From positions 56,932 to 120,931 of the forward strand of contig KV425580.1 of assembly GCA_001632425.1 (NCBI GenBank): a stretch of DNA of 64,000 bases, read 5' to 3'. Below the pieces are notes generated by a model. It did not search any database, was not told the DNA's origin, and was given only the letters and a program-made list of their open reading frames with translations. Shown piece after piece: positions 20,904 through 31,389 of this stretch (position 1 is its first letter; each line of letters begins with the position of its first letter). The translations under genes and the position numbers were made by a program. The DNA is from Neolentinus lepideus HHB14362 ss-1. Taxonomy: Eukaryota; Basidiomycota; Agaricomycetes; Gloeophyllales; Gloeophyllaceae.

Positions 20904-21814
20904 TTATCTCCAACCACTAAATACTCTATCCAGCCACCCACTGCCTCTGGTACCACTTCCTTGTACTTCGTCGACATACGACACCCTTATCGATCCCATA
21001 TTTGACGATAAGTTCACGTCATTGCCCTCCCACTTCTCTATATCTCCCCGCCATCCTGAGTCTTCCTCGGTCCCTACGTAGCAATGCCGCTTGCCACTCA
21101 CATCAGAGAAGACGGTGACGTGCGGAGTAAGCTCTCGCGAAAATGTTATCGAGCCCATATTTGTGCTTGCGACAAGGGGGCCGCTGTACGACCTGGGTAC
21201 ATGGACTTCGACACTACCCATGTCTGAGTGGCATGCCAATTTGAAGGGCGCGCCAGGAGGTGCGTGCTACTCGCAGGTAGGTGTCAGCGCCAAACGCCCC
21301 GAGCACACGGATAATCTGTACATGCCATTCTGACGTTGACAGACCCCATATTAGACGACACCTCGATTACTGTTCGCGCCTTCTGAGGTCCATCGCTCTG
21401 CGCGGATCCAGAAGCATTCGCACTTCCAGGTCGTATCCAGACATTCGCATTGACGCTCCCGGTGTTTGTGCTGAGATGCACGTTCTTTCTGATCTCGCCC
21501 TCTCCCAGCGCAGGTAGCAGGGATTCTGGTATCTTTGGGTCATGTAGAGGGTTGATGACATACGTCCCTGATATCGACCCAAGGTTCTTCGTGACGTAGA
21601 AGTGATTGCCGGGCCTCATACGCCGGATTTCTTCAGGGATATCGAGATCTGGGTATTCATTCGGGGAAGAAGTGTAAGGCGGAGGATTTGCCTCCAACTC
21701 TTCAATCGGCTGCTTCACGATTAGCTGCTCAGACGTGGCGAACCCAACACAAGTGCACTCTCGTACCTTGACCCCGTTGATGGCCGCTTTGAGCTTATCG
21801 TCCGTGAGTATCAT
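20904..21814 (-). CDS. DUF7330 protein, copy 1
   Basis: Two main exons, about 21,814-21,326 and 21,266-20,904. The protein has the repeated motif of this basidiomycete family of unknown function: KNLGSISG, TNTGSVNA, SNMGSVNV, SDMGSVEV, TNMGSITF and SNMGSIRV. It ends in SYVDE plus a short tail. The start MILTDD is preferred to an ATG 62 codons upstream because paralogues begin near there. Another small intron may lie near GTCAAGGTACGAG. The main donor is unusual: exon end ATG is followed by GCATGT where paralogues have GTGAGT or GTACGT; a GTCAGA nine bases earlier is an alternative. The repeated GS motif suggests a beta-solenoid or adhesive fold, which is inference. Confidence 0.8.
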
Positions 21815-22000
21815 GCTGTCTGAGGGTCGAGTGCTAGGAGAGCTTTCGGGACACGGGTCTTTATACAATTCATAGCGCGGGCGATCCGAGACTGCGGCCG
21901 TGGCGCTAAAGCGTTGCGCGGCAAAGATAGCAGACCGTTTCTGGGATCCGGAGTCCGCAGCGTAGCACACCGTATCGGAGCAAAGCACACATAATTGCAT

Positions 22001-22837
22001 GTCATGTGAAAGATATAGGGTTCATGGCAAAGCCGGGCTATCTAACCAACTGTCACATAATTCACTGGCCTGAAAAGACCTGGAAGATGATGGAAATGCT
22101 GGTTTTAGGAGCCATGATGAAGAACTGGCACATCAGTAGGGTGACGAATTGCAGGTAACATCACGTGATCCTCCGAGTCTGCCGCGTGACCTGACCAAGT
22201 TCTTTTTTTTTCTCTAGAAGAAGCCACACCGCTCAACTGTGTACAACACTGTACAACAGCGGAATGATTCTCTTCATCTGTCTGCTCTGGCTTTCCTTAC
22301 TCATGAGACGGTAGGACTACGGAAATCTTCGTGTGGCAGCCGAAATCGAGCATGGTTCCCTTCCAGCCTTCAAGTTCTCTCTTGACTTCTGGTGGCGAGT
22401 AGACTCGACATCATTTTCGGATCGCCTTGGGGATGCCGTCGGGGCTGTCTTGTTCTCGCTTGAACCTGTGGCGAGGCCGACTACGGGCGCCACGAGCTCT
22501 CGCTAGCCTGTCGAGACCCGAATGTCGAGCTTGAAACTTGAGCTAATGGTGTTCTTCTGCGAGTCTTTAGACCAGCTGCCCATCCCTACCTCACCGATGC
22601 ATCGCTCTATCCGTGATCGAGGCTTATTTGGTGGGAAACAGACTTTGGGATATGCATAGGATCCATTGCCTTGCAGACTGGCAAAATTGCGATGAGACTG
22701 CTAGACAGTCTTGAACAACCAGATGAACAAAAGCAATGTACAGATCACGATACTCTAGCGGGGGATCCAAGCTTTCTGCGATCTTACCGACCACTCTTCA
22801 TCAGTATACGCAACCCTGATTTTCCCAATGCCCGAGG
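22001..22837. other. Intergenic stretch, nothing recognised
   Basis: CpG-normal DNA between two DUF7330 genes on the same strand. It contains a run of T near 22,203 and no convincing frame, repeat or terminal inverted repeat. Confidence 0.4.
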
Positions 22838-23570
22838 TTAAATGCACTGCGTCGCCTCCCAATTTTCAGCATCTCTAGTCCAATCGCTCGATTCATAGTC
22901 ACCTAAGAAGCAGTGTCGGGTACCCTTTATCTCGGAGAACCTGACCAAGTATGCGGATATCTCAGGCAAATATCGTATCAAGCCAATCTCGGTTCCAGCG
23001 ACGAGCGGGCCGGAGAAAGTGCGCGGAAGGTAGACTTCCACACCGACAGCTGAGTGGCAGAACAGATGGAACAGGTTCCCGGGAGATGCATGCTAATTCC
23101 TTCATTAATATCGAATGGAATCGAACAGGAGTGGACAGATTACGTACCACCTTCACCGTGACTGGTCTAAATTCAGACGACACTTCAATCAATGTTCTCT
23201 CCTCTGCTCTTCAGAGACGTCCCGTGTCTGCCCAGGACTGACCCATATATCTGCCCTAACAGACCCGAAACTTGATGATAAGTGTAGGTTCTTTCTCTTC
23301 TGTCCTTCCTTGACTTTGGGCAACATATATGACGGGATATTGGGCTCGTACAATGGATCAATGACATATGTGTCGTCAATTAATCCAAAGTCCCGCGCCA
23401 CATATAAATAATTGGTCGATCTGATATATCGGATAGTCTCCGGGATGTCAGCCAAGGCGCCGTACGACGGAAGTTCAGCAGCTCATAAAGCAACAAATGA
23501 GAAACCCGCAAGATGCTCGAATCGCCACACACGCACCTTTTTGTCCTCATTCTCTATGAGCGCCATATAA
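22838..23570 (-). pseudogene. DUF7330 protein, copy 2, frameshifted
   Basis: Exon 2 (23,092-22,838) has HASPGNLFHLFCHS, YLPRTFSGPLVAGTE and GTRHCFLGDY. The intron 23,093-23,147 has a good GTACGT donor. Exon 1 has DIPETIRYIRSTNYLYV and TYVIDPLYEPNIPSYMLP. Just before the conserved IEVSS segment the frame breaks: one frame ends RREH-stop near 23,190 and the next continues as LIEVSSEFRPVTVKV. The repeated GS motifs are also worn (FGLI, FGSV, AVGV). The 5' exon cannot be placed with certainty. I take it as a pseudogene. Confidence 0.7.
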
Positions 23571-24012
23571 TAGCAGGATTGGAATCAACCTTTCCAGGAG
23601 ACGCAGACTGTGTTGTAAAGCCAACGTTCACAGCATAACGGAGACTAGCGATGGTAAGTACGACATGTACAGCCTCGTCTGCTGATGCACAGCCCCTTTG
23701 TAGCTTCTCAGATCTCACTCAGTACCGGAGAAATAAAGACCTATACCCTGTGTAATGGATCAACTTGGTGTCGCGGGTACATAATGCACATGAAGCTGAG
23801 GCCCTTCGATGTCCAGAATACATTCCGTATCGGACTCGGAGCAAAACATAAGATAGTAGAAATCTGACCATGGCCAGTAAATACACATGACGGCAAACAG
23901 AAACGCCCCATGACGGGTACCCTGCAACTCCCCCTTCGCCGTGGTCATGTTAAGGGCTAACATAAATACCGCACGCTGATTGCACGAGACGCTCTTTCTA
24001 CGTGTTTGTCTA
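23571..24012. other. Intergenic stretch, nothing recognised
   Basis: CpG-normal DNA without a protein-like frame. It ends at the TA dinucleotide that marks the insertion of the MITE at 24,013. Confidence 0.35.
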
Positions 24013-24571
24013 CAGTCGACTCTCTCATAACCCATCTCTCTAACAACCCATACTCTGCTCTAACCCATACATTTTTGCGTCCACCAAGTTGGTTCCTAAT
24101 TAATTTACGTGACAACCCATATCTCTGTAATACTCCATAACCCATGGCTTCTCAGCCAATCATAACCCATACATTTATTCCATTTTGGGCAGAATTTACT
24201 ATACTTGATGCGACAATATTATAGACCAGAAATATTAGTTCTACAGCCGAAACTCATATGATATGATACTCGGAAGGGACCGGATGCTGCTCGCCACCCT
24301 TCATGTCACCATATCAGACGAGGAAGTCACGTGGATGAGCAAATCAGGGAGCTGGAATCAGTTCTCGATGCCAGATTACCGATTACTTTGCTCGAAACAT
24401 TCGTTCATGATATTATAGAACCTTCTAATAGTATTATTCTTGTATATATATAATTTGTATTTTAATGATATTTCAATGATATTTTAATGACCTCTCTCGC
24501 AACCCATACTCTGCAATAACCCATACTTGGGGACGTCCACGGACCCGTATGGGTTATGAGAGAGTCGACTG
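24013..24571. mobile_element. Pogo/Tigger-like MITE
   Basis: A 559-base element with perfect terminal inverted repeats starting CAGTCGACTCTCTCATAA and ending in the complement, flanked by TA on both sides (24,011-24,012 and 24,572-24,573). The CAGT start with TA duplication is typical of the pogo/Tigger/Fot1 branch of the Tc1/mariner superfamily. The interior is A/T-rich and has no transposase. It carries at least nine AACCCAT motifs near both ends. Confidence 0.85.
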
Positions 24572-24845
24572 TAGTTCATGCATGTCTCCTCAATGTATCC
24601 GAGTACTTCGACGAGTAACGGAATTCATAGGGAATCGAACGCCACTGGTTTGAAGAGATAGATACCGGCCCACCCATAGTAAACTCGAGAAGCGCCGGCT
24701 GCCGCCGGGCGGAGACCTTGCGACCCGGCAGTATTTGGTACTCATGACGATTGGTTCAGTCTCAGCAGCCACAGGAAATATCTATATGTATCATTCTTTG
24801 TATGGTTTATGACAATAGCCATATTGTAAAGAGAAAATCTAATTT

Positions 24846-26130
24846 ATGTCTTTCCGGGCAGTCTGTGTTCTCACACCAGTGAGACATTTGGAGTGTCATG
24901 AAGGGGTGCCACATACCACAGTCATTCTCTGCCTTTTCTTGGGACTGTGGGACAGTCCTTCGAGGAGGCGTTTGTTGCTGTCTGCTGGTGGTGGTGGCAG
25001 AGGAGCTAAAGCATATACTGTTGTGGATGAATTCTCAATGCAAGCTCATGATTTGTTTGCTAAGTGGGGGAGGAACATCAGTGTCACCTGCAGAGATGCT
25101 GGAATTTTCACAGTTGAACCATTCAGCAGCCTAAATGTGATCTTGTGCAGGGATCTACATCAGTTTCCTCCTGTTTCTCATAAAGCCAGTGCAGCATTGT
25201 ATTATCCTTGTGACACAGTTGCAGGTGACCCTGAGGATGAATGAGCTGGGTGACTCTTGTATGAATCATTCAGAATGGTGGTTATTTTGTGGGAGCAGGT
25301 GTGGGTGACTGACCTGGACTGGCTCAATTTTCTCCATCACTTGTGGTTCAGGCAGGTGGAGGAGCATCATATAGAAATGTTGCGGTAACCTGTTATTAGT
25401 CATACAGACTGCCAACTGGCTTTTCTTTGCTGCCCTGGAAAGACACCATCCTGGTCACACCACATCACAGAGTTTGTAAACAATGGAATGAGGTGGTGGT
25501 CTGACAGCCCTGCTAGCAGGCAGGAGTGCAGTTGTTTATATGTCGGGCAGAGGACCATAGTCGGAATCAGCCTCTGACTTTGCAGGAACATGTGAAGGTT
25601 GTGCTGTACTTCCGAAAACAGTGTAGGGCAGAAATGGAAGCATCTGCCAGAGAAAGTCATGCTTGCAATTGGCATGGAAGTTATGGTTATGAACAACTTG
25701 GCAATCAACCTCAATATAGCCAATGGATCTCGGGGAGAGATTGTAAAGATTGTGCTGGATCCTGATGAACTGCCATTGATGGAGGGATCAGTCATTTACT
25801 TGTGACATCTGCTGGTGTATGTTTTTGTGCATGTAGACTGGACACATATGCTGCAACTCCCTGGTCTGGAGGAACATGCAGTTCTTATCAAGCCAAAGTA
25901 AGAAACATTCAGTGTGCCAATGGCTGGCGGCACAGACAGCAGAACAGTAAAGCATATGGTTCACTGGTGCCAGTTTTGCATTACACCAGTGTATGCCTTC
26001 ACAGAGTACCAAGCACAAGGTCCAATGATCCCTTACAGCATTGCCAATATTGGCAAACCACCTTCAGGGAAGCTGAATTTGTGCAATTCATATGTATCAT
26101 TGGCTCGTCAAAGCGGCACCTGTGTTTTTT
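24846..26130 (+). pseudogene. PIF1/Helitron-type helicase relic
   Basis: Pieces of a superfamily 1 helicase appear in several frames. AKAYTVVDEFSMQ resembles motif II (DExS), LCRDLHQFPPV resembles GDxxQLPPV (motif III), and VMLAIGMEVMVMNNLAINL and GKLNLCNSYVSLARQSG resemble the C-terminal motifs of PIF1-like enzymes (AYVALSR...G). Stops and frameshifts occur throughout and the N-terminal Walker A region is not seen. In these fungi such genes usually come from Helitrons or their domesticated relatives. The patch is CpG-poor within CpG-rich surroundings. Confidence 0.75.
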
Positions 26131-26150
26131 GCTCTTCAACACAGATATGA

Positions 26151-26519
26151 CGATGATACGGAGTCATACGGACAGGAAAGGACTACTGAACTTGGCACAA
26201 GTGTAAACAGATACAAACAATGGCAGGAATCCCACGCGATATCCGGGGGCGGGAGAATACCTTGCTGGTCGCAAGGTAATACGTATATAACCAGATATAT
26301 AGTCGCAAGGTAAAATAGCCTGTGTCACAGCGGGAAGTATTTGATCCCATAGCCCACAACAAGCCCGCGTACGGCTAATGAAAGGTGTGCAACGGTCTGC
26401 GACATACATTACGCAAGGAACGTACGGAATCTACATATGAGACATGACACATGCAGCCTCAACTTTCACAAGTCACATACTAAGTGAACAAGCTGACGAC
26501 GGAAACCCGAATCCTTGAT
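26151..26519. other. Intergenic stretch, nothing recognised
   Basis: CpG content returns to normal immediately after the helicase relic. There is no protein-like frame and no repeat of note. Confidence 0.35.
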
Positions 26520-27530
26520 GGAACCCGCAACATTGCGTATGCACGCCACATCATTCACACCACCACATGTGGCTCCTCGTCCAGAAACGCAACCATGATA
26601 TGCCCCTTGTCCGTCGACAAGAGCAACTCATTACCTTGAGGCAGTCCCCGCTCGACATTCCCGCTCACCTCGCCCCCCGAGTCCGAACCGATCCAACAGT
26701 GCTGCGTTCCATCGACTTCGGTGAAGACTGTCGTGCGCGCCGCCACCGCCGGAGAAAACCGCACCACGCCGCTCTTGGTGAGAGCGATGAATGGACCAGT
26801 GTACGTTCGAGGCAATTACACGGTGATGTGTGACTTTGAGGTACAGGAAAGGGAGAAAGGGTCCTCCGGACTCGCATGCTGAGCACCCAACAAACGATGA
26901 TCAAAACGAGGTCCGAGCAATATCGGCCAGAAGTACATTCACCACCTTCACGTTGATGGGCTCCGACTGCGACCTCATCTCGAGTAACATCAGTTTCTGT
27001 GTCTTCGTCCGCTCCGTAGGAACAGCTCCCGCCGACTCATGGCGTATCCACACGTCCGCAATGACGCTGCGAGACAAACACATACCGCGATGATCCATGT
27101 CTGGAACTAGGTCAAGCTTCGGGGTGGATGGATCGCAGAGCAACAAGCTGGAATAGTCGGCGCTTGATACTTGAATATGTACAACACAGCCTCGTCTAAT
27201 GGTTTGTATGAGTCCTAGAACAGACAGGAGACGTGAGAGATGAGAAGTATATAGCACGTAACCACTTGGTGAGTGTTTCCTTGATTGAACTTCATATGTG
27301 CATGCCAGCGTCGACATGGATGATATTATACGATCAAATATAGTTACACAGAGCACACGGACCAAGCGATTTATGAATTGAACAACAGTGTGCCAGAAAG
27401 CTGAAAGTGAAAAGAAAAGAGATCTGATGCAAGTTGTCATTTCACAATTGCCACCCTGCAAGATTTCGAGACACTCACCAAGCAGCCAAAGACAATGCCC
27501 AAGCCCCCTGCGTCAACGTCTTCGAACAGC
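26520..27530. repeat. Tandem duplication, unit X (shortened)
   Basis: It matches 27,698-29,060 in order and orientation but lacks roughly 300 bases inside the DUF7330 first exon. Its right end still contains the copied final bases of the F-box gene at 29,004 (CTGCAAGATTTCGAGACACT and following), so the duplication cut through that gene. Confidence 0.8.
26555..27170 (-). pseudogene. DUF7330 protein, copy 4, broken
   Basis: Exon 2 includes CLERTYTG-like sequence, then PRTYTGPFIALTKSGVV, GTQHCWIGSD and STDKGHIMVAFLDEEPHVVV. The Tyr codon before LPRTY has become a TAA stop. Exon 1 has lost its middle: the start-like part (LLLCDPSTPKLDLV) runs directly into VIADVWIRHES. The codon equivalent to the family's start is TTG. 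Three independent lesions make it a pseudogene. Confidence 0.8.
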
Positions 27531-27618
27531 GCTCAACGCTCAGAAAGGAGCGAGGAGCGACTTCTGCCTCTGAAACGACATATGTGAAACAAACCCGTGA
27601 AGCAACTGAAATCACGCA

Positions 27619-28546
27619 CTAGGCGAACAAATAGACATACACCCCATATAACATGCACAGCAGTAACCACATGTTGACGGCGAAGCAAACCGTTGGTGAA
27701 ACTCGCAACGTTGCGTATATGCGCCACATCATTCGCACCACCACATGTGGCTCCTCGTCCAGAAACGCAACCATGATATGTCCTTTGTCCGTCGACAAGT
27801 GCAACTCACTGCCATGCCCCTGCCCCTGCTCGACATTCCTGCTCACCTCGTCCCCCAAGTCCGAACCGATCAAACAGTGCTGCGTCCCGTCGACTTCCGT
27901 GAAGACCGTCATGCGAGCTGTTACCGCCGGAGAAAACCGCACCACGCCGCTCTGGGTGAGAGCGATGAATAGACCAGTGTACGTTCGAGGCAAGTACACG
28001 GTGATATGCGACTTTGAGGAACAGGTGAGGGAGAAAGGGTCCTCCGGACCCGCACGCTAAGCACCCAACAAACGATGATCAAAGCGCGATACGAGTAGTA
28101 TCGGATAGAAGTATACTCACCACCTTCACGTTGATGTGTTCCGACTTAGACCTCATCTCGAGTAACGTCAGTTTCCTCGTCTTCGCCCGCTCCGCAGGAA
28201 CAGCTCCTGCCGACCCAGGACGTATCCACACGTCCGCAATGATATGACCGCCCTCAGAGTTCAGCACCACATTCTGCCGCGACTCCCAGGCGCGCACAGG
28301 CGGAAGCATGTACGACGGGATGTTCGGCTCCCACAGAGGGTCGATCACATACGTGCCTTCGATGGCTTTACGAGTGCGTCTGATGTTGAGGTAATTACCA
28401 GGTCTGACATGGCGGATGGCTTTAGGGATGTCGGCCGTCGAGGACTGTATGTGAGAGCTGTACGAGGGGAGCAATGGGGTGCTTTGATCCTGGGTACGAT
28501 GAGTGGTTTCGAGGTGGGTCTCATCATAGGGAGGAGACAAACACAT
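27619..28546 (-). CDS. DUF7330 protein, copy 3
   Basis: Exon 1 runs to 28,121 with a clean GTGAGT donor; the intron is 28,057-28,120; exon 2 is 28,056-27,619. Motifs: ADIPKAIRHVRPGNYLNI, TYVIDPLWEPNIPSYMLPP, HIIADVWIRPGS, RTYTGLFIALTQSGVV and KGHIMVAFLDEEPHVVV. The first in-frame ATG is at 28,546 (MCLSPP). The position matching the paralogue's start is GTG at 28,609, so the ancestral start may be lost. After EEPHVVV the frame reads on for 39 residues, ending in a hydrophobic stretch (CFAVNMWLLLCMLYGVYVYL) absent from paralogues, because a TGA stop is CGA here. Function unknown. Confidence 0.6.
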
Positions 28547-29060
28547 ACCGCCATGATCCAAGTTTGAAACTAGGTCCAGCTTTGAGGTAGACGGATCGCA
28601 GAGCAACACGCTGGACCAGTCGGCGCTTGATACCTTATCTTGGATTTATACAGCACAGCCTCGTCTAATAATGGTTTGTATGAGTCCTAGAACAGACAGA
28701 AGACGTGAGAGGTGAGAAGCATATAGCACGTAACCACTTGGTCAAGACAAATCAGAATAGGCCCTTCAACACAAGGACCATGCTCTGCGTGCTTAAAAAT
28801 TTCCTTGTGAGCATCGAACTTCATATATGCATGCCAGCGTCGACACGGAAGATATTATAGGATTAAATATAGTTATACAGAGCACACGGACCAAGCAATT
28901 TATGATTTGGACAACAGTGAAACAGAAAACTAGAAGGGAAAATAACAGAGATCTGACGCAAGTTGTCATTTCACAATTGCCACCCTGCAAGATTTCGAGA
29001 CACTCACCAAGCAGACAAAGACAACGCCCAACCCCCCTGCGTCAACTTCTTCAAACAGCG
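27698..29060. repeat. Tandem duplication, unit Y
   Basis: The fuller copy of the duplicated unit. It covers DUF7330 copy 3, the spacer with a 65-codon hydrophobic chance frame, and the last 57 coding bases of the F-box gene. Confidence 0.8.
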
Positions 29061-30286
29061 ACTCGTGCGATGATCCCTGACAGTTACCTCCGGCAGCGCC
29101 TCACACACTCTCTGCCACCCCGCGCCCTCCTGCGCATCGATGCTCGGAACGTCCAGCCACCGCAGCGTGCCCATAAATGCCTTCAGCACCCGTGCAAGGC
29201 TCACGTACTCCTCTTCGTACTTGCACTCGAACTTGACCACCTCAAGCGGTGGCGCGGGCGTCACGCGTGCGAGCTGCAGAATGCTCGCGTATGCGCCTTC
29301 GAAGAGCGCCAGGCGCGGGAGGGCACCTGACGGCACACGGCTCAGGTTGAACAGCCCGTAGTAGTCGTGCCGCAGGCGGAAGGACTCCAGGCTGGAGTGC
29401 CGCGCGAGGAATGAGGCGACGATGGCGGGCTCGCAGCTGACTAGTGCGAGACTGAGGTGCTTCAGGTGCGGCCAGGATGCGGAGGAGAGTATGTCGTCGA
29501 AAGGCGTGCTTGAGTTCTCCAGGTCGGCGTACATGAACATGAAGTCCAGAGATTCGAGGGCGGCTGAAGAGAGCAGGAAGGACCGCAGGCGGGATACAGC
29601 GTCAGGGGGAGCGCCAGGTAGACTTCGGTATGCGATGCTATGTAGCTTGATTGTAGTCAGATTTTTCAGGTCGAAAAGCTGGATGGAAAGCTCAGTATCC
29701 GATGACGTATTGAGATACGAGTTCATACCTTCCAGTCGTGGAACATGCGAATATCGTGTCCCGGTGAACGTCTACCATAGTCCTCTACGAGCACTTCAGA
29801 CAGATTCGGGCAGTACTCTGCCAGTGCGTCCCATATGGCATCATTCTCATCTGGGCACCTCTCCGTGAGTGACCATCGAAAAGCACGCAGTCGTGACATC
29901 CGTCTGAATGCCTTGCACAAGTCTGCTCTCGAGTCCAAGAACGCTGCCTCCATCTCGACAACCGATTGGGGCAACTTGTGCACGATGAAACCTCCAGGCA
30001 CCTTGTAGTGCGTCGACAGCCGCACATTGAGCTCTCGCACATTCTCTGAAAACACTGGATTTTGTATGAAGTGAAGCCAGAGTGGACGACCAAGCAAGTT
30101 ATTCGTGATCTTGCGGTACTCGAGGTGGTCGGGAATGATGATATCTCGGAAGCAGCGGGTAGTCAGAGCCAGGTGCAATAGGTCTCCAGGGCTGTCGATT
30201 TCAGATATAATACTGCAGCATAACTCTGTCGGGAGCGAAAGGATTGGGAATACAGTCGTAGGCTCTCTAACCGACGTCGACGGCAT
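29004..30286 (-). CDS. F-box protein
   Basis: Two exons, 30,286-29,729 and 29,678-29,004, with a 50-base intron (GTATGA...CCAG). Together they encode 410 residues. The N-terminal F-box reads LSLPTELCCSIISEIDSPG then LLHLALTTRCFRDI (residues about 16-50). The rest has the leucine-rich, LRR-like character typical of agaricomycete F-box proteins (LTTIKLHSIAYRSLPG, WPHLKHLSLALVSCEP). Such proteins recruit substrates to SCF ubiquitin ligases through Skp1; the target here is unknown. The stop lies inside the duplicated unit shared with 27.5 kb. Another tiny intron near GAGGTAACTG is possible but not needed. Confidence 0.8.
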
Positions 30287-31389
30287 AGTTCTACATCCAA
30301 GTCAGCACACACGGAATCGAGGGCATCTCAAGCACTCACTTGAAAGTCAGAATGTTGAAGGTCTGCTGGCAAGGGACACTCAGAAGATATATACATTATG
30401 CGTGCATGTCAGGAGGCGAAGTAGGTGATTCAGCTGCCCTAATGGAGCCGAGCCCAGCCATCAATCATGACCGTAGTCCGCGGTCCAATGACCATTTTCA
30501 GGAGCTTTCTCAGAAACTTTATATTGCTGTGGCCGCGGTGTGTTCCGCAAGGAGAGGGCGAGGCAGGTAGCTATTAGGATATTAGGATGTCTGAAGCGGT
30601 ACAAGTTGTAAGTCCGAACAATTTGTCATGCTAAATGATGTATGCTGCGTGTCACAAAACAATTAACAGTCTTGTTTCTGAGCACTATGCTGGACAGAAC
30701 GACACCGACAAGCCCGAGATGATGGTAGAGGGAAGAAGAAAATGATGTGTGGATGCCATACGTCGAGGAGAACCCTAGGTCATGCAAGTTCAGGACAACC
30801 TCGACAGCTCCGCAGAGTGTTACTGAACGGCAATGAGACTGGAAATGAAATAAAGAGTGCATTATGGGATGAAAGAAGTATGTTCATCTAGTTTACTCTC
30901 ATTTTCGGTCCCAACTCGAGAGCTCTCCTTCAGGCCTCTCTGATTTTTTACACTGTCCTGCCTCCTCGAGCCAGTGGTCTAACGCAATATTGGGACCTGA
31001 TCGTGTCGAGGCTGTACTCCCGACCAGACTAGAGCGCTCCGATAGCCACATGATAGTCTGTAATGCCGCCTCCTGACTAGCGGCCGCCTGCGGGCTTTCC
31101 TTAGGCTGACGGGTCGCCAGAAGCCGACGGTTCGACGCTTGTTGAGGCGGTCCCGACCTGTAGTGGACACGACACGGGTTCCGGGGCAGGTCGACAGTCT
31201 AGACACTGGAGGGAGGCCTAGCAAAGCCACCAACGGCCATGCATCATGGTCTGAGTCGCAAAGTCTCGACGTCGAATGCTCGGACTCCGAGACTCGAGGG
31301 ATGTCACCTACCCACTGTCTCCACAGTCAGGGTAAGAGCAGCGTTTATTAGCCAACGAAGGACACGGCACCGTTGCGAAGGCTAAGTTA
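30287..31389. other. Intergenic stretch, nothing recognised
   Basis: About 1.1 kb of CpG-normal sequence. It has only short frames without family resemblance and no clear repeat. Confidence 0.4.

Larger units (their letters stand above)
19550..21490 (+). repeat. CpG-rich partner of the 6.44-7.86 kb segment
   Basis: This segment holds a convergent cerato-platanin/DUF7330 pair and matches the inverse of 6,440-7,860 through promoter, gene and spacer. It keeps CpG sites that are TpG or CpA in the other copy: 20 in the first 235 coding bases against 2 there. Confidence 0.85.

Noticed and set aside
24013..24571. Internal telomere repeat tract
   Set aside because: The TAACCC motifs are spaced irregularly and sit within perfect terminal inverted repeats with TA duplication, so this is a MITE.
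26901..27461. Minus-strand frame of 186 codons with a hydrophobic first half
   Set aside because: It runs across the intergenic part of duplicated unit X into the truncated DUF7330 exon. The matching frame in unit Y (28,793-28,990) is not conserved past a few dozen codons.
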